Below, one piece after another: positions 52,303 to 60,594 of a stretch of 64,000 nt of DNA. The stretch is from Bacteroidota bacterium (GTDB lineage Bacteria; Bacteroidota; Bacteroidia; Cytophagales; Cyclobacteriaceae): assembly GCA_023393375.1 (NCBI GenBank), contig JAEWLI010000166.1, positions 62,001 through 126,000 on the forward strand, read 5' to 3'. Within the stretch, counting starts at the first letter, position 1. Each line of letters opens with the position of its first letter. Under the pieces are notes generated by a model. The model was not told where the DNA came from. It searched no databases and saw only the letters and a list, made by a program, of their open reading frames with translations. The translations under genes were made by a program, and so were the position numbers.

Positions 52303-53307
52303 GTGAAAAGGATCAGTTATTTTCTTATCGTTTCAGGAATCCTGTTTGTTTCTGTTGCTCAGGCACAATTAAGGAGAGGTACTTCTACTCCGCCCACCTA
52401 TGAAGAGTTGTATGATGCACCTTTTGAAATAAACAAATTGTTTGTGCATTTTCAACCGGTTTATGTAGATATGTTTGCTGCAAATCTAAATGCAGGATAT
52501 GGTGTGGAAGCCCAATATTACTGGGATGATAAGTTTGATTTTAAAGTTCAAGCACGTACAGCATATCATAGGGTAACTGATTTCAGCCGCGATGTTGCTG
52601 AAAAAAACAAAAGCCTTCAATATTTTGAACCTAATAAATTTGTTTATTACGAAGCGGGTGCCACTTATCACTTAAAGGATTTTGAAGAAGATACAGAAAC
52701 AAAATTTATTCTTTATTCAAAGAGTTATAAAGGTGCCAAATGGGCTTCAAAAGTACCTGATTTTATCAAAGCTCCCACCAAAGTAAGGAAAATATATGGT
52801 ATCAGATTGGGTGGATCAGCTTATAAAACCTCATTTGATCTTACAAGAGTGTTAATTGATCAAAAAAAGATATTAACGGCAACTGATTCTACATTTCTCC
52901 CCGAAGGGACTCAGGTATATGGGAATCTAAGTGCAGTAGGAGGTTATGTGGGTGCTTCATATGCGCTTATTAAAAATGCCGCTATCAAGTTTGATAAAAC
53001 TTATAGTCCGGCAACAAGTGACCTTATTTTTACCTCTTATTTTGATATACTTGTGATGCCTGGTATTAGTATCGAGAATATCATGTATAATAATAAGGTA
53101 TACCTTTCTGATAATGTAAAAACCAATATGTTTGGATTCCGATTGGGTATGGACGGAAAATTTAACCGGGAATTTGGCTGGGGATATGGAGCGGAAATAG
53201 GTCTAAGGCCAGGTGTTCAAACAAGATCTTTCTTTGCAAGTGTAAAAATCAGTTTTCCGGTATATAGTACTACACTAAGCCATCAGGTAGAAGCATTTGG
53301 AAAATAA
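52303..53307 (+). CDS. Outer-membrane beta-barrel protein, unknown
   Basis: The 334-residue protein starts at GTG (52303) and has a signal peptide cut at VAQAQ (near residue 22). The mature part alternates hydrophobic and polar residues in strands (KLFVHFQPVYVDMF, VEAQYYWDDKFDFKVQARTAY, KFNREFGWGYGAEIGLRPG) and is rich in Tyr and Phe, as expected for a barrel of roughly 12 strands. The last residues, YSTTLSHQVEAFGK, do not end in the usual aromatic residue. I recognise no named family. Confidence 0.7.
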   Translation: MKRISYFLIVSGILFVSVAQAQLRRGTSTPPTYEELYDAPFEINKLFVHFQPVYVDMFAANLNAGYGVEAQYYWDDKFDFKVQARTAYHRVTDFSRDVAEKNKSLQYFEPNKFVYYEAGATYHLKDFEEDTETKFILYSKSYKGAKWASKVPDFIKAPTKVRKIYGIRLGGSAYKTSFDLTRVLIDQKKILTATDSTFLPEGTQVYGNLSAVGGYVGASYALIKNAAIKFDKTYSPATSDLIFTSYFDILVMPGISIENIMYNNKVYLSDNVKTNMFGFRLGMDGKFNREFGWGYGAEIGLRPGVQTRSFFASVKISFPVYSTTLSHQVEAFGK

Positions 53308-53432
53308 GAATTGTTTGTTTTTGACTGTAAATATAGCTGACCCTGAGTGGGGTTCTAAATAATTCCAAAATATTTCTGTTTTTCTTACCTTAAACAGATC
53401 GTCTCTGCAATTGATCTTTTTTAATTTCTAAT

Positions 53433-53475
53433 CTGACCGTTTTGGGTCAGGTTTAATTTTAATATTTTTACAATT
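53433..53475 (+). terminator. Terminator-like hairpin after the barrel gene
   Basis: CTGACC/GGTCAG is a 6-bp perfect stem with a 6-nt loop, followed by gtttaattttaatattttt. It lies about 125 nt after the barrel gene's stop and just upstream of the Nudix gene. Confidence 0.5.
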
Positions 53476-53489
53476 CTGAAAATATTTTC

Positions 53490-54125
53490 ATGAGTACGCT
53501 ATCTGAATTTGTAATCCAACTGAAATCAGGTATTCAAAAAGGTATGCCAGGTATAAAAGCACAAAAGCTAATGGCTCCTATTATTGATCTTGATGAACGG
53601 TTTATGCAACATCTTGCAGCCAAAGCGAGGCCAGGAGCTGTACTGATTCTATTTTATGGAGATCATCGCCAAATATGTTTCCCGCTGATCCAACGGCCTG
53701 TTTACAATGGTATTCATAGTGGTCAAATCAGCTTGCCAGGAGGAAAAATGGATCCCGGCGATCCTGATCTAATATTCACTGCGTTACGGGAAACCGAAGA
53801 AGAAATAGGTGTTCCCGCTAAACAAATTGAAGTAATCGCGGAGTTGACCCCATTATATATACCAGTCAGTAATTTTTTGATACATCCTGTTGTAGGCGTA
53901 ATGCATCAGGAGCCGGTATTCCAAAAAGATCCCTACGAAGTTCACCAAATTATTATTTCAAATACAGAAGAACTGATAAGTGGAAACAACATTAGAAATG
54001 TGCTCGTTGCTGCCAGTTCCGGAAAGCAAATTGAGGCACCTTGCTTTGATATTCAAGGGCATATCGTTTGGGGTGCTACTGCAATGATTTTATCCGAACT
54101 TGTTCAATTACTCAAGTCCAATTAA
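53490..54125 (+). CDS. Nudix hydrolase, CoA-pyrophosphatase type
   Basis: The 211-residue protein carries the Nudix box GGKMDPGDPDLIFTALRETEEEIGV (GX5EX7REUXEEXGU), preceded by NGIHSGQISLPGG, the UPF0035 pattern that marks coenzyme A diphosphatases (NUDT7/8, NudL). The N-terminal part has RPGAVLILFYGDHRQICFPLIQRPV. It would cleave CoA to 4'-phosphopantetheine and 3',5'-ADP. It stands alone, convergent with the DUF7282-like lipoprotein gene. Confidence 0.88.
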   Translation: MSTLSEFVIQLKSGIQKGMPGIKAQKLMAPIIDLDERFMQHLAAKARPGAVLILFYGDHRQICFPLIQRPVYNGIHSGQISLPGGKMDPGDPDLIFTALRETEEEIGVPAKQIEVIAELTPLYIPVSNFLIHPVVGVMHQEPVFQKDPYEVHQIIISNTEELISGNNIRNVLVAASSGKQIEAPCFDIQGHIVWGATAMILSELVQLLKSN

Positions 54126-54143
54126 GAACCGAGATGTTATTGA

Positions 54144-54893
54144 CTATTGAACTTCAAAAGTATCGAAAATGATGTTCTCTGATGAAAATCCAAAAACTTG
54201 AATAGCGTCGTTCCCAGGATAGGTAAAATATTCAAAAGGAACATTATTGGCATGTAGTACTGTAGCTAGTTTGTCGCCAATTTCATAAGTTACCGTATCC
54301 GTCAACTCTACTTTTATATTATTCATGCGATATTCATCCACTGGTTCAAAACCCACAAGATTATCAAATTCGCCTTCCTCATCCAATTGGTAAACAGCAA
54401 TCCATGCCCTCACACCAGTCAACACCTCTTTTACTACAATAGTATTTTCTGACACACTTTGGTTATTGGTGGTGATCCGGGGTGATGCTAATAGGATACT
54501 GGTGGCTACTTGCTGACCATTAACTTCTATTGGAAGATCATTCGCATCAAATTGACCAAAGTCACTGCCATTATCATCGTATAACTTTAAAACTACTGTC
54601 ATGCTATCTACAATCATAACGGTGGAATCAAGATAAATATAATTATTTGTATATCGTCCTGAAGAAGGTATATAAGCTGGCAATGCTACCTGATAAGCAG
54701 TGGTCCCATTTATTTCGCGAAAAGCTACCAACCATCCCGGTTTATCGATAGATACTTCCTGAAAGAAAATATTATTAAAAGAAATAACCTGATCAGGTGC
54801 TATGATTGTACCTGTAAATTCTGTTTCATTGTTATTACAAGCACTTGTAATCACAATAAAAGACATTGAAAAGAGAATTATTATTTTATTCAT
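54144..54893 (-). CDS. Lipoprotein with two tandem DUF7282-like domains
   Basis: The 249-residue protein has a lipobox ending ITSAC (Cys19). The mature part shows two copies of one beta-sandwich domain. The first has PGWLVAFREINGTTAYQVAL then YIPSSGRYTNNYIYLDS, MIVDSMTVVLKLYDDNGSDFGQFDANDLPI. The second has RAWIAVYQLDEEGEFDNLVGFEPVD, then NNIKVELTDTVTYEIGDKLATVLHANNVP. The repeat is easy to see in the order Trp-x-Val/Ala, then YxL/VxL, then D-NG. I place it in the DUF7282 group from memory, with some doubt. Its role is unknown, probably on the cell surface. Confidence 0.75.
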   Translation of the reverse strand: MNKIIILFSMSFIVITSACNNNETEFTGTIIAPDQVISFNNIFFQEVSIDKPGWLVAFREINGTTAYQVALPAYIPSSGRYTNNYIYLDSTVMIVDSMTVVLKLYDDNGSDFGQFDANDLPIEVNGQQVATSILLASPRITTNNQSVSENTIVVKEVLTGVRAWIAVYQLDEEGEFDNLVGFEPVDEYRMNNIKVELTDTVTYEIGDKLATVLHANNVPFEYFTYPGNDAIQVFGFSSENIIFDTFEVQ

Positions 54894-55105
54894 TTGAATT
54901 TTAATTTAATACAGTGTTTTAAAATGTAAAAATACAAAAAATCCCTATGGTAATTTCTGATTGATGTTGCTTGTATTTTATTAGATGTCCCAAAAATTCA
55001 CAACATCTATGCCAATACTTGTTTGCAAATGCATTGTTCACAAATATTACAATTCCTGTTCGAATTCGGCCATTCTAAAGAAAGTTAATTTAACCTAAAA
55101 ATAAA

Positions 55106-55139
55106 AAAATAGCCATTTATCAGCCCTTAGGGCTATTTT
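55106..55139 (+). other. Alternative hairpins upstream of the TonB-type barrel gene
   Basis: AAAATAGCC (55106-55114) can pair with GGCTATTTT (55131-55139), while the inner AGCCC-TTA-GGGCT (55122-55134) forms an exclusive small hairpin. The tail cataattttttt follows at 55140. It ends 57 nt before the ATG of the barrel gene, so this may be an attenuator or mRNA stabiliser. The rest of the 303-nt divergent gap (54894-55196) shows nothing else recognised. Confidence 0.4.
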
Positions 55140-55196
55140 CATAATTTTTTTCGATAAAGGCATGGCAATTGAATATTCCAAGAAAATTTAAAGACT

Positions 55197-57638
55197 ATGC
55201 AAATGAAACAAATTTTATTAGCGCAATTATTTTTTATAATATCCACCCTTTCACTGTTTGCTCAAAACAAAACCTCTGGTAGTATACATGGAACGATCGA
55301 GGATGAAGGTGGAAATCCTGTTCCCTTTGTTACACTAATGTTGCTTGATACAGATTCGGCATTGGTAAAGGCAGATTTTTCCAAAGATGATGGAAGTTTT
55401 GTGTTTGAACACGTAGCAGAAGGAATGTATTTGATCCAACTCCGGAGTATTCAATATGACTCTAAAGTCTCGGAAATAATTGAATTGGGAGAGGGTGACA
55501 AATTGGAGATGGATCCCATAAAGGTAAGGGAGTCTGTAACTAAGCTAGAGGAAGTAAAAATAACCGCAACCAAACCGCTTGTAGAGATACATCCAGATAA
55601 AACTATTTTCAATGTAGCTTCAAGTCCGGGTACTGCCGGCACCGACGGTTTGGAAATGCTTCGAAAAGCACCAGGAATAATTATTGATAACAATGATAAC
55701 ATCATTTTACAGGGCAAATCCGGGGTGAAAGTATACATCGATGGAAAACCATCCCATTTGAGTGGTGAAGATCTCGTAAATATGCTTAGAAGTCTACAAT
55801 CTGATGGTGTGGAATCTGTTGATATTATTACGAATCCTTCGGCAAAATATGAAGCAGAAGGAAATGCGGGTATTCTCGATATCAGATTAAAAAGAGATCA
55901 CAACCTGGGATTAAAAAGTACTATTTCAGCCAATTACAATGTGGGTAGATTTGCAGGTTATAGCGGAGGGGCAGATTTTAATTATCGCAACAAAAAGCTG
56001 AATGTTTTTGGCAATTATAATTATCATGACCGAAAAGGATATTGGACGGAGGCATATATCAAGTTGATAAAAGATAGCTTTCTAGATCAGTCTACCGAAT
56101 CGATCTGGGACCGTAGTGGGCATGGGTTTAGATTGGGAACAGACTATTTGATTAATAAAAATCATTTGGTGGGATTTGTGATCAATGGAAATATCAATTC
56201 ACAAGATATGAATACTGTATCCACCACACCCTTTGGAAACCAGGAAACCGGCATTATTGTACAAAGACTTGATGCTATCAGTGTCAGGGTAATCGGGAAT
56301 GATAATATTAATTCAAATTTGAATTATGTATACACTGGCTCAAAAGGGGCAAAGTTAAACATCGATACTGACTATGGTTATTTTTTCAAAGAAGGCGTCA
56401 GTAACCAGTCTAATGTTTATTATGATGTGGAAGACGAAACAATGTTGAATCAAAATCTTTCCGAAGACCAACAACTTACAAGAATAGATATTAGTGCAAT
56501 TAAGGCCGATTATGAAAAGTCCATCTGGATTGGGAATCTATCATTAGGCACTAAGGTTTCAAATGTAACTACAGATAATAGTTTAGAATATTATAATGTG
56601 GTTGAAGGTAAGCCACAAATTGATATAAATAAATCCAATGACTTTATCTATTCAGAAAAAATCATAGCTGGGTATATAAGCTACAATGGAAAAATAAATG
56701 ATAAATTATCATTCAATTCAGGATTGAGGATGGAACACACCTCTTCCCGGGGAGAATTGGAAGGTGTGGAAACAACTGATAAAAACAATGTAGAGAGGTC
56801 GTACGCTGATATTTTCCCGAGTGGGGGAGTTGCCTTTTCATTAAGTAAAAAACACAAATTGTCTGCAAATTACAGTCGGAGGATTGACAGGCCTTCATAT
56901 GAAAGCTTAAATCCATTTGAATTTCAATTGGATGAACTTACTTTTCGAAGAGGTAATCCTTTTTTAAATCCTCAATATACTGATAGTTATAAATTGAGCC
57001 ACTCTTTTGATCAAAAACTGAATACGGAAATTAATTATAGCATGACCCATGATTATTTTGCCCAAATTCTGGATACAACTGGCGAAAGAGGCAGCATGAT
57101 TTCTGTTCAAAACATGACCAACTTTAAACAAGTTGGACTGAATGTAAATTATTCAATGGATATCACCAAAAAGTGGAGCTTCTATACCAATGGCAATCTG
57201 TATAAATCATTTTATAAATCAGAAAATGCTGGCACACAAATTAATTTAAGTGCCGCTACTTTGAATGTTTATGCTAAGACCAATATAATTTTACCATCAG
57301 ATATCAATTTCGAAGTGTCTGGTTGGTACAATTCACCTTCAATTTGGGGTGGCACATTCAGGATGGAAGGCATGTGGAGTGTAGATGCGGGGGTTAGAAA
57401 AACCTTTTGGGATAATAAAGCATCCGTGAAGATTTCTGTTAGCGATATTTTTAAAACCAACAATTGGAAAGGGGTAAGTAATTATGGAGGCATTCACTTA
57501 GATGGCGGGGGAGTACATGATTCGCGTCAATTGCGGTTTAGTCTGACTTATCAATTAGGCAATCAACAGGTAAAGGGTTCCAGGGCTCGTGCTACTGGTC
57601 TGGAAGAAGAAAAGAACAGAGTTGAATCAGAACAGTAG
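55197..57638 (+). CDS. TonB-dependent-receptor-like outer-membrane barrel protein
   Basis: The 813-residue protein has a signal peptide (QILLAQLFFIISTLSLFAQ; ATG at 55197 or 55203), then an Ig-like CarboxypepD_reg domain (NKTSGSIHGTIEDEGGNPVPFVTLML). The plug domain is about 115-230 (DKTIFNVASSPGTAGTDGLEMLRKAPGIIIDNNDNIILQGKSGVKVYIDGKP), followed by the large beta-barrel with RLGTDY and KHKLSANYSRRIDRPSYESLNPFEFQLDELTFRRGNPFLNPQYTDSYKL typical of the OMP_b-brl_3 family. A TonB box is not evident. It may not import siderophores; family members include unassigned substrate channels. It ends at a strong shared terminator. Confidence 0.88.
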   Translation: MQMKQILLAQLFFIISTLSLFAQNKTSGSIHGTIEDEGGNPVPFVTLMLLDTDSALVKADFSKDDGSFVFEHVAEGMYLIQLRSIQYDSKVSEIIELGEGDKLEMDPIKVRESVTKLEEVKITATKPLVEIHPDKTIFNVASSPGTAGTDGLEMLRKAPGIIIDNNDNIILQGKSGVKVYIDGKPSHLSGEDLVNMLRSLQSDGVESVDIITNPSAKYEAEGNAGILDIRLKRDHNLGLKSTISANYNVGRFAGYSGGADFNYRNKKLNVFGNYNYHDRKGYWTEAYIKLIKDSFLDQSTESIWDRSGHGFRLGTDYLINKNHLVGFVINGNINSQDMNTVSTTPFGNQETGIIVQRLDAISVRVIGNDNINSNLNYVYTGSKGAKLNIDTDYGYFFKEGVSNQSNVYYDVEDETMLNQNLSEDQQLTRIDISAIKADYEKSIWIGNLSLGTKVSNVTTDNSLEYYNVVEGKPQIDINKSNDFIYSEKIIAGYISYNGKINDKLSFNSGLRMEHTSSRGELEGVETTDKNNVERSYADIFPSGGVAFSLSKKHKLSANYSRRIDRPSYESLNPFEFQLDELTFRRGNPFLNPQYTDSYKLSHSFDQKLNTEINYSMTHDYFAQILDTTGERGSMISVQNMTNFKQVGLNVNYSMDITKKWSFYTNGNLYKSFYKSENAGTQINLSAATLNVYAKTNIILPSDINFEVSGWYNSPSIWGGTFRMEGMWSVDAGVRKTFWDNKASVKISVSDIFKTNNWKGVSNYGGIHLDGGGVHDSRQLRFSLTYQLGNQQVKGSRARATGLEEEKNRVESEQ

Positions 57639-57672
57639 AAGGGATCTTTTTTAGCTAACCATACAAATGAAA

Positions 57673-57703
57673 AAAAGCTGACCTGCAAATGCAGGCAGCT
57701 TTT
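57673..57703. terminator. Bidirectional terminator
   Basis: AAAAGCTG-(a)-CCTGC pairs with GCAGG-CAGCTTTT over 13 bp with one bulged A and a 4-nt loop. It serves the TonB-type gene (+) and the porin gene (-), with a T run of seven on the minus strand. Confidence 0.85.
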
Positions 57704-57732
57704 CAAGCACATATACTATACTAACTAATGGA

Positions 57733-58389
57733 TTAAAAGCTGACACCAAATACTATCCCGAATGATTCTGCCTCTGGATTTAAAATTACTTGACCAAACG
57801 CTGGTAGCCCACCCAGGATTTCTTTTTCATAACCTATACCTAAATTTACCAGGCCAAAGGACTCGGCTTGATAAAACTCATCTCCAAAGCCGGCAAAAAC
57901 ACTAACCCCGGAGTCAAATGCATAAGCACCTTCAAAATAGATTCCGGGATTATCATCATCTATGGCACCTGCTATATTAATGGCTGCCAATAAAGATAAG
58001 CCACCAAATTCTGCGCCTACACTCGCTTCTAAGATATGTCCGTTGTCATAATCAAAGTAAAGTTCTCCTAAAGAGGGGAAAAAATAATCAGTGAGCGTTA
58101 TAGATATGGGGCCTAAACCTAAAGTGGCATAGATATCAGCCTCACTGGGCGGTTTAGTACCATCTAAACTAAAGAATGTATACGATCCCCATGCACCAAT
58201 TTCGAAAGTCACATTTTCTTCTCCAACCGAGTAGGAAACCCAGGGTTGAATAGATGGCCCGTCCGCAAGGATGGTCCCCCTCCAGATATAAGAACTTACC
58301 AGATCTGCTCCAGCATCAAATTGAGCATATGAGCGATGCGTAATCACAAGTGTTAAGAAAAGGATGGTTAAAAGGAATAATTTTCTCAT
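57733..58389 (-). CDS. Putative porin, TorF/Gcw_chp type
   Basis: The 218-residue protein has a signal peptide (MRKLFLLTILFLTLVITHRSYAQ). The mature part is a short beta-barrel starting FDAGADLVSSYIWRGTILADGPSIQPWVSYSVG, the typical opening of the Gcw_chp/TorF-like porins. Strands with ATLGLGPISITLTDYFFPS and a Gly-rich turn GFGDEFYQAESFGL follow. The C-terminus ends in Phe (IVFGVSF), as needed for outer-membrane insertion. It is downstream of amt on the same strand with a strong hairpin in between. Role in nitrogen uptake is inferred from context. Confidence 0.75.
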   Translation of the reverse strand: MRKLFLLTILFLTLVITHRSYAQFDAGADLVSSYIWRGTILADGPSIQPWVSYSVGEENVTFEIGAWGSYTFFSLDGTKPPSEADIYATLGLGPISITLTDYFFPSLGELYFDYDNGHILEASVGAEFGGLSLLAAINIAGAIDDDNPGIYFEGAYAFDSGVSVFAGFGDEFYQAESFGLVNLGIGYEKEILGGLPAFGQVILNPEAESFGIVFGVSF

Positions 58390-58431
58390 GTTTTTATGAA
58401 TTTAATCGTGTATAATTTATTTTTTAGTGAT

Positions 58432-58474
58432 CCTGCAAAACCTGACTAAATGGGGTTATACCAGGTTTTGCAGG
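58432..58474 (-). other. Perfect 13-bp hairpin between amt and the porin gene
   Basis: CCTGCAAAACCTG (58432-58444) and CAGGTTTTGCAGG (58462-58474) are perfect reverse complements around a 17-nt loop. It lies 22 nt past the amt stop, without a T run. It may stabilise the amt mRNA, slow transcription into the porin gene, or be a processing site. Confidence 0.65.
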
Positions 58475-58496
58475 GAATTTTATCAAATTAAGAGAT

Positions 58497-59726
58497 CTAC
58501 GCTTCAGTTGCTGCATTGATGTCCGGATAGGCATGCATGCCATGCTCGTAAATATCCAGACCTTCTACTTCTTCTTTTTCATCTACTCTGATACCGATGA
58601 TAGCTTTAATGCCATAGAAAATCAAAAGCGCAGTAGTGAAACAGAAAGCACCTACAGCAGCCACTCCTATCAACTGAGCCATAAAATCGGTTCCGACTCC
58701 AAAGATTCCAGTGGCAAGAGTTCCCCAGATACCACATACAAGGTGAACAGAGATTGCACCTACAGGATCGTCAATTTTAATGCGGTCAAGGAACAATACA
58801 GATGCAACTACAATTATACCCGCAATAGCACCGATAATGAGTGCAGAGGTTACTGACGTTACATCTGCTCCGGCTGTGATACCTACCAATCCCGCAAGGA
58901 TTCCGTTGAGTACCATGGTAATATCATTGGATTTAACAAGGATTCTGGTCGCTAAACAAGCACCAATAGCACCTGCAGCAGCAGCTATGGAAGTCGTTAC
59001 CAATACTTTGGAAACTGTTCCCGGATCGGCAGATAATACAGAGCCACCATTAAAACCAAACCAGCCTAACCACAGGATCATCACACCAATAAATGCAAGG
59101 GGTAAACTGTGTCCTGGAATGGGTTTGATTTTGCCATCCACGTATTTATGAAGTCTTGGCCCAAGTACAATTACACCTGCCAAAGCTGCCCATCCACCTA
59201 CAGAGTGTACAATGGTAGAACCGGCAAAATCATGGAATCCAAGTTCTGAAATCCAGCCACCACCCCAATGCCACATACCTACTATAGGGTAAATTAAACT
59301 CACGTAGACAAAGCTGAATACAAGAAAACTGTCTAATTTTATTCTTTCAGCAACAGCCCCTGACACTATAGTAGCTGCAGTAGCAGCAAACATCCCTTGA
59401 AATAAAAAGTCTGTCCAAAAGGTATAACCACCATCTGCATAACCTATCAGGCCGGCATCTCCTTCTGGTGAAAAAATGCCAAATCCGGCAAATCCGAAAA
59501 ACCCACCTGCATAGGCATCTCCAGGATACATTAGGTTAAAACCCCAGAAGGCATAAGTAAGCAGCCCCAAGGCTATAATCATAGTATTCTTAAAAAGTAT
59601 GTTTGTAGTATTTTTTGATCGCGTTAAACCGGTTTCTAGGGTTCCGAAACCCAGATGCATGATAAAAACAAGGAATGTGGAGACCATCATCCAAATGTTG
59701 TTGGCAGTAAATATTGCTTCACTCAT
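58497..59726 (-). CDS. amt: Ammonium transporter
   Basis: The 409-residue membrane protein has about 11 segments. Conserved parts include GFGTLETGLTRSKNTTNILFKN, DFAGSTIVHSVGGWAALAG (His lining the pore), ILWLGWFGFNGGS and VHLVCGIWGTLATGIF (second pore His). It conducts NH3/NH4+ across the inner membrane. It is preceded by P-II on the same strand (56 nt gap), the classical amt-glnK-type pairing, but in the reversed order P-II then amt. Confidence 0.96.
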   Translation of the reverse strand: MSEAIFTANNIWMMVSTFLVFIMHLGFGTLETGLTRSKNTTNILFKNTMIIALGLLTYAFWGFNLMYPGDAYAGGFFGFAGFGIFSPEGDAGLIGYADGGYTFWTDFLFQGMFAATAATIVSGAVAERIKLDSFLVFSFVYVSLIYPIVGMWHWGGGWISELGFHDFAGSTIVHSVGGWAALAGVIVLGPRLHKYVDGKIKPIPGHSLPLAFIGVMILWLGWFGFNGGSVLSADPGTVSKVLVTTSIAAAAGAIGACLATRILVKSNDITMVLNGILAGLVGITAGADVTSVTSALIIGAIAGIIVVASVLFLDRIKIDDPVGAISVHLVCGIWGTLATGIFGVGTDFMAQLIGVAAVGAFCFTTALLIFYGIKAIIGIRVDEKEEVEGLDIYEHGMHAYPDINAATEA

Positions 59727-59782
59727 GATATTATTTGTTTTTGAAAATTGAATTATTTTATTTGAGAATTAGATAGCTGTAT

Positions 59783-60133
59783 TTAGTTGATGGCGGGAGA
59801 ACCTTCTTCACCAGTTCTGATACGAACTACTTTTTCGAGATCCATTACAAAAATTTTCCCATCACCAACGGTGCCATTAGGGCCTGTACGAGCTACTTTT
59901 AATAAAATATCAAGCGTAGGCTGTAAAAAATTGTCTGATACAACTATCTCCACTTTTGTTCTGGGGATATATAATATATCATAAGCTGCTCCCCGGTATG
60001 ATTGAGACATGCCGGTTTCGGTTCCAAAACCCTTAACCTCATAAAATGACATAAACTTGATCCCTGCTTTAGCCAGGGCTTCATGGACTTCTTCAAATTT
60101 TGAGGTCCTAATAATAGCTTCAACCTTTTTCAT
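59783..60133 (-). CDS. Nitrogen regulatory protein P-II
   Basis: The 116-residue P-II protein has the usual start MKKVEAIIRTSKFEEVHEALAKAGI, the T-loop region VKGFGTETGMSQSYRGAAYDI with Tyr in YRGA (the uridylylation position of E. coli P-II), the IPRTKVEIVV strand and TGPNGTVGDGKIFVMDLEKVVRIRTGEEG (ATP/2-oxoglutarate-binding B-loop). It senses ATP, ADP and 2-oxoglutarate and blocks Amt by its T-loop. The T-loop differs from the usual FGRQKG form, with extra Thr/Glu. First gene of the nitrogen cluster. Confidence 0.96.
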   Translation of the reverse strand: MKKVEAIIRTSKFEEVHEALAKAGIKFMSFYEVKGFGTETGMSQSYRGAAYDILYIPRTKVEIVVSDNFLQPTLDILLKVARTGPNGTVGDGKIFVMDLEKVVRIRTGEEGSPAIN

Positions 60134-60594
60134 AAGAAATAATTTGTTAGTTAGTTAATTGACCAATAAGATAGCTAAAATCAAAAAAAACTTTCAAATA
60201 GCTTAAATAATACCCAAAGAAACGAAAAAAAACTGAAAAAGGTAAATAGTTGCATTAAAATAGAACCAATAAACAGTGAAATTGCAGTATTTTGGCTAAT
60301 ATTTGATTATAGGGAAGTGGTTCTTTTTTGAATATTTTGTAATGTAAAAAAGATTTTAAATTACATTTTGAAAGTTTTGCAATCTATCTGCCAAATTATG
60401 AGCATGAATGTATATTTTCGTTTTTATAGAAAAAAATTTAAATAAATGCTCTTATCGTAATGAAATTAATAATCATTTTGACAAAAATTTGTTTTACTTC
60501 TAAAATTATGCGCTCTTTTTGGCACGTTTGTTCTTTGGGTTTTATTTTAACTGAGGAATCCATAATTTTGCAACCATTTATAAATTATATATGT
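60134..60594. other. AT-rich intergenic region with mtaB promoter
   Basis: TAATTTTG (60563-60570) matches TAnnTTTG, with a TTTT 19 nt upstream. Transcription from it begins at about 60575, which excludes ATG starts of mtaB further upstream. A weak inverted repeat (TGTAAT/ATTACA) near 60339-60366 is the only other structure seen. No convincing gene is present. Confidence 0.4.
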
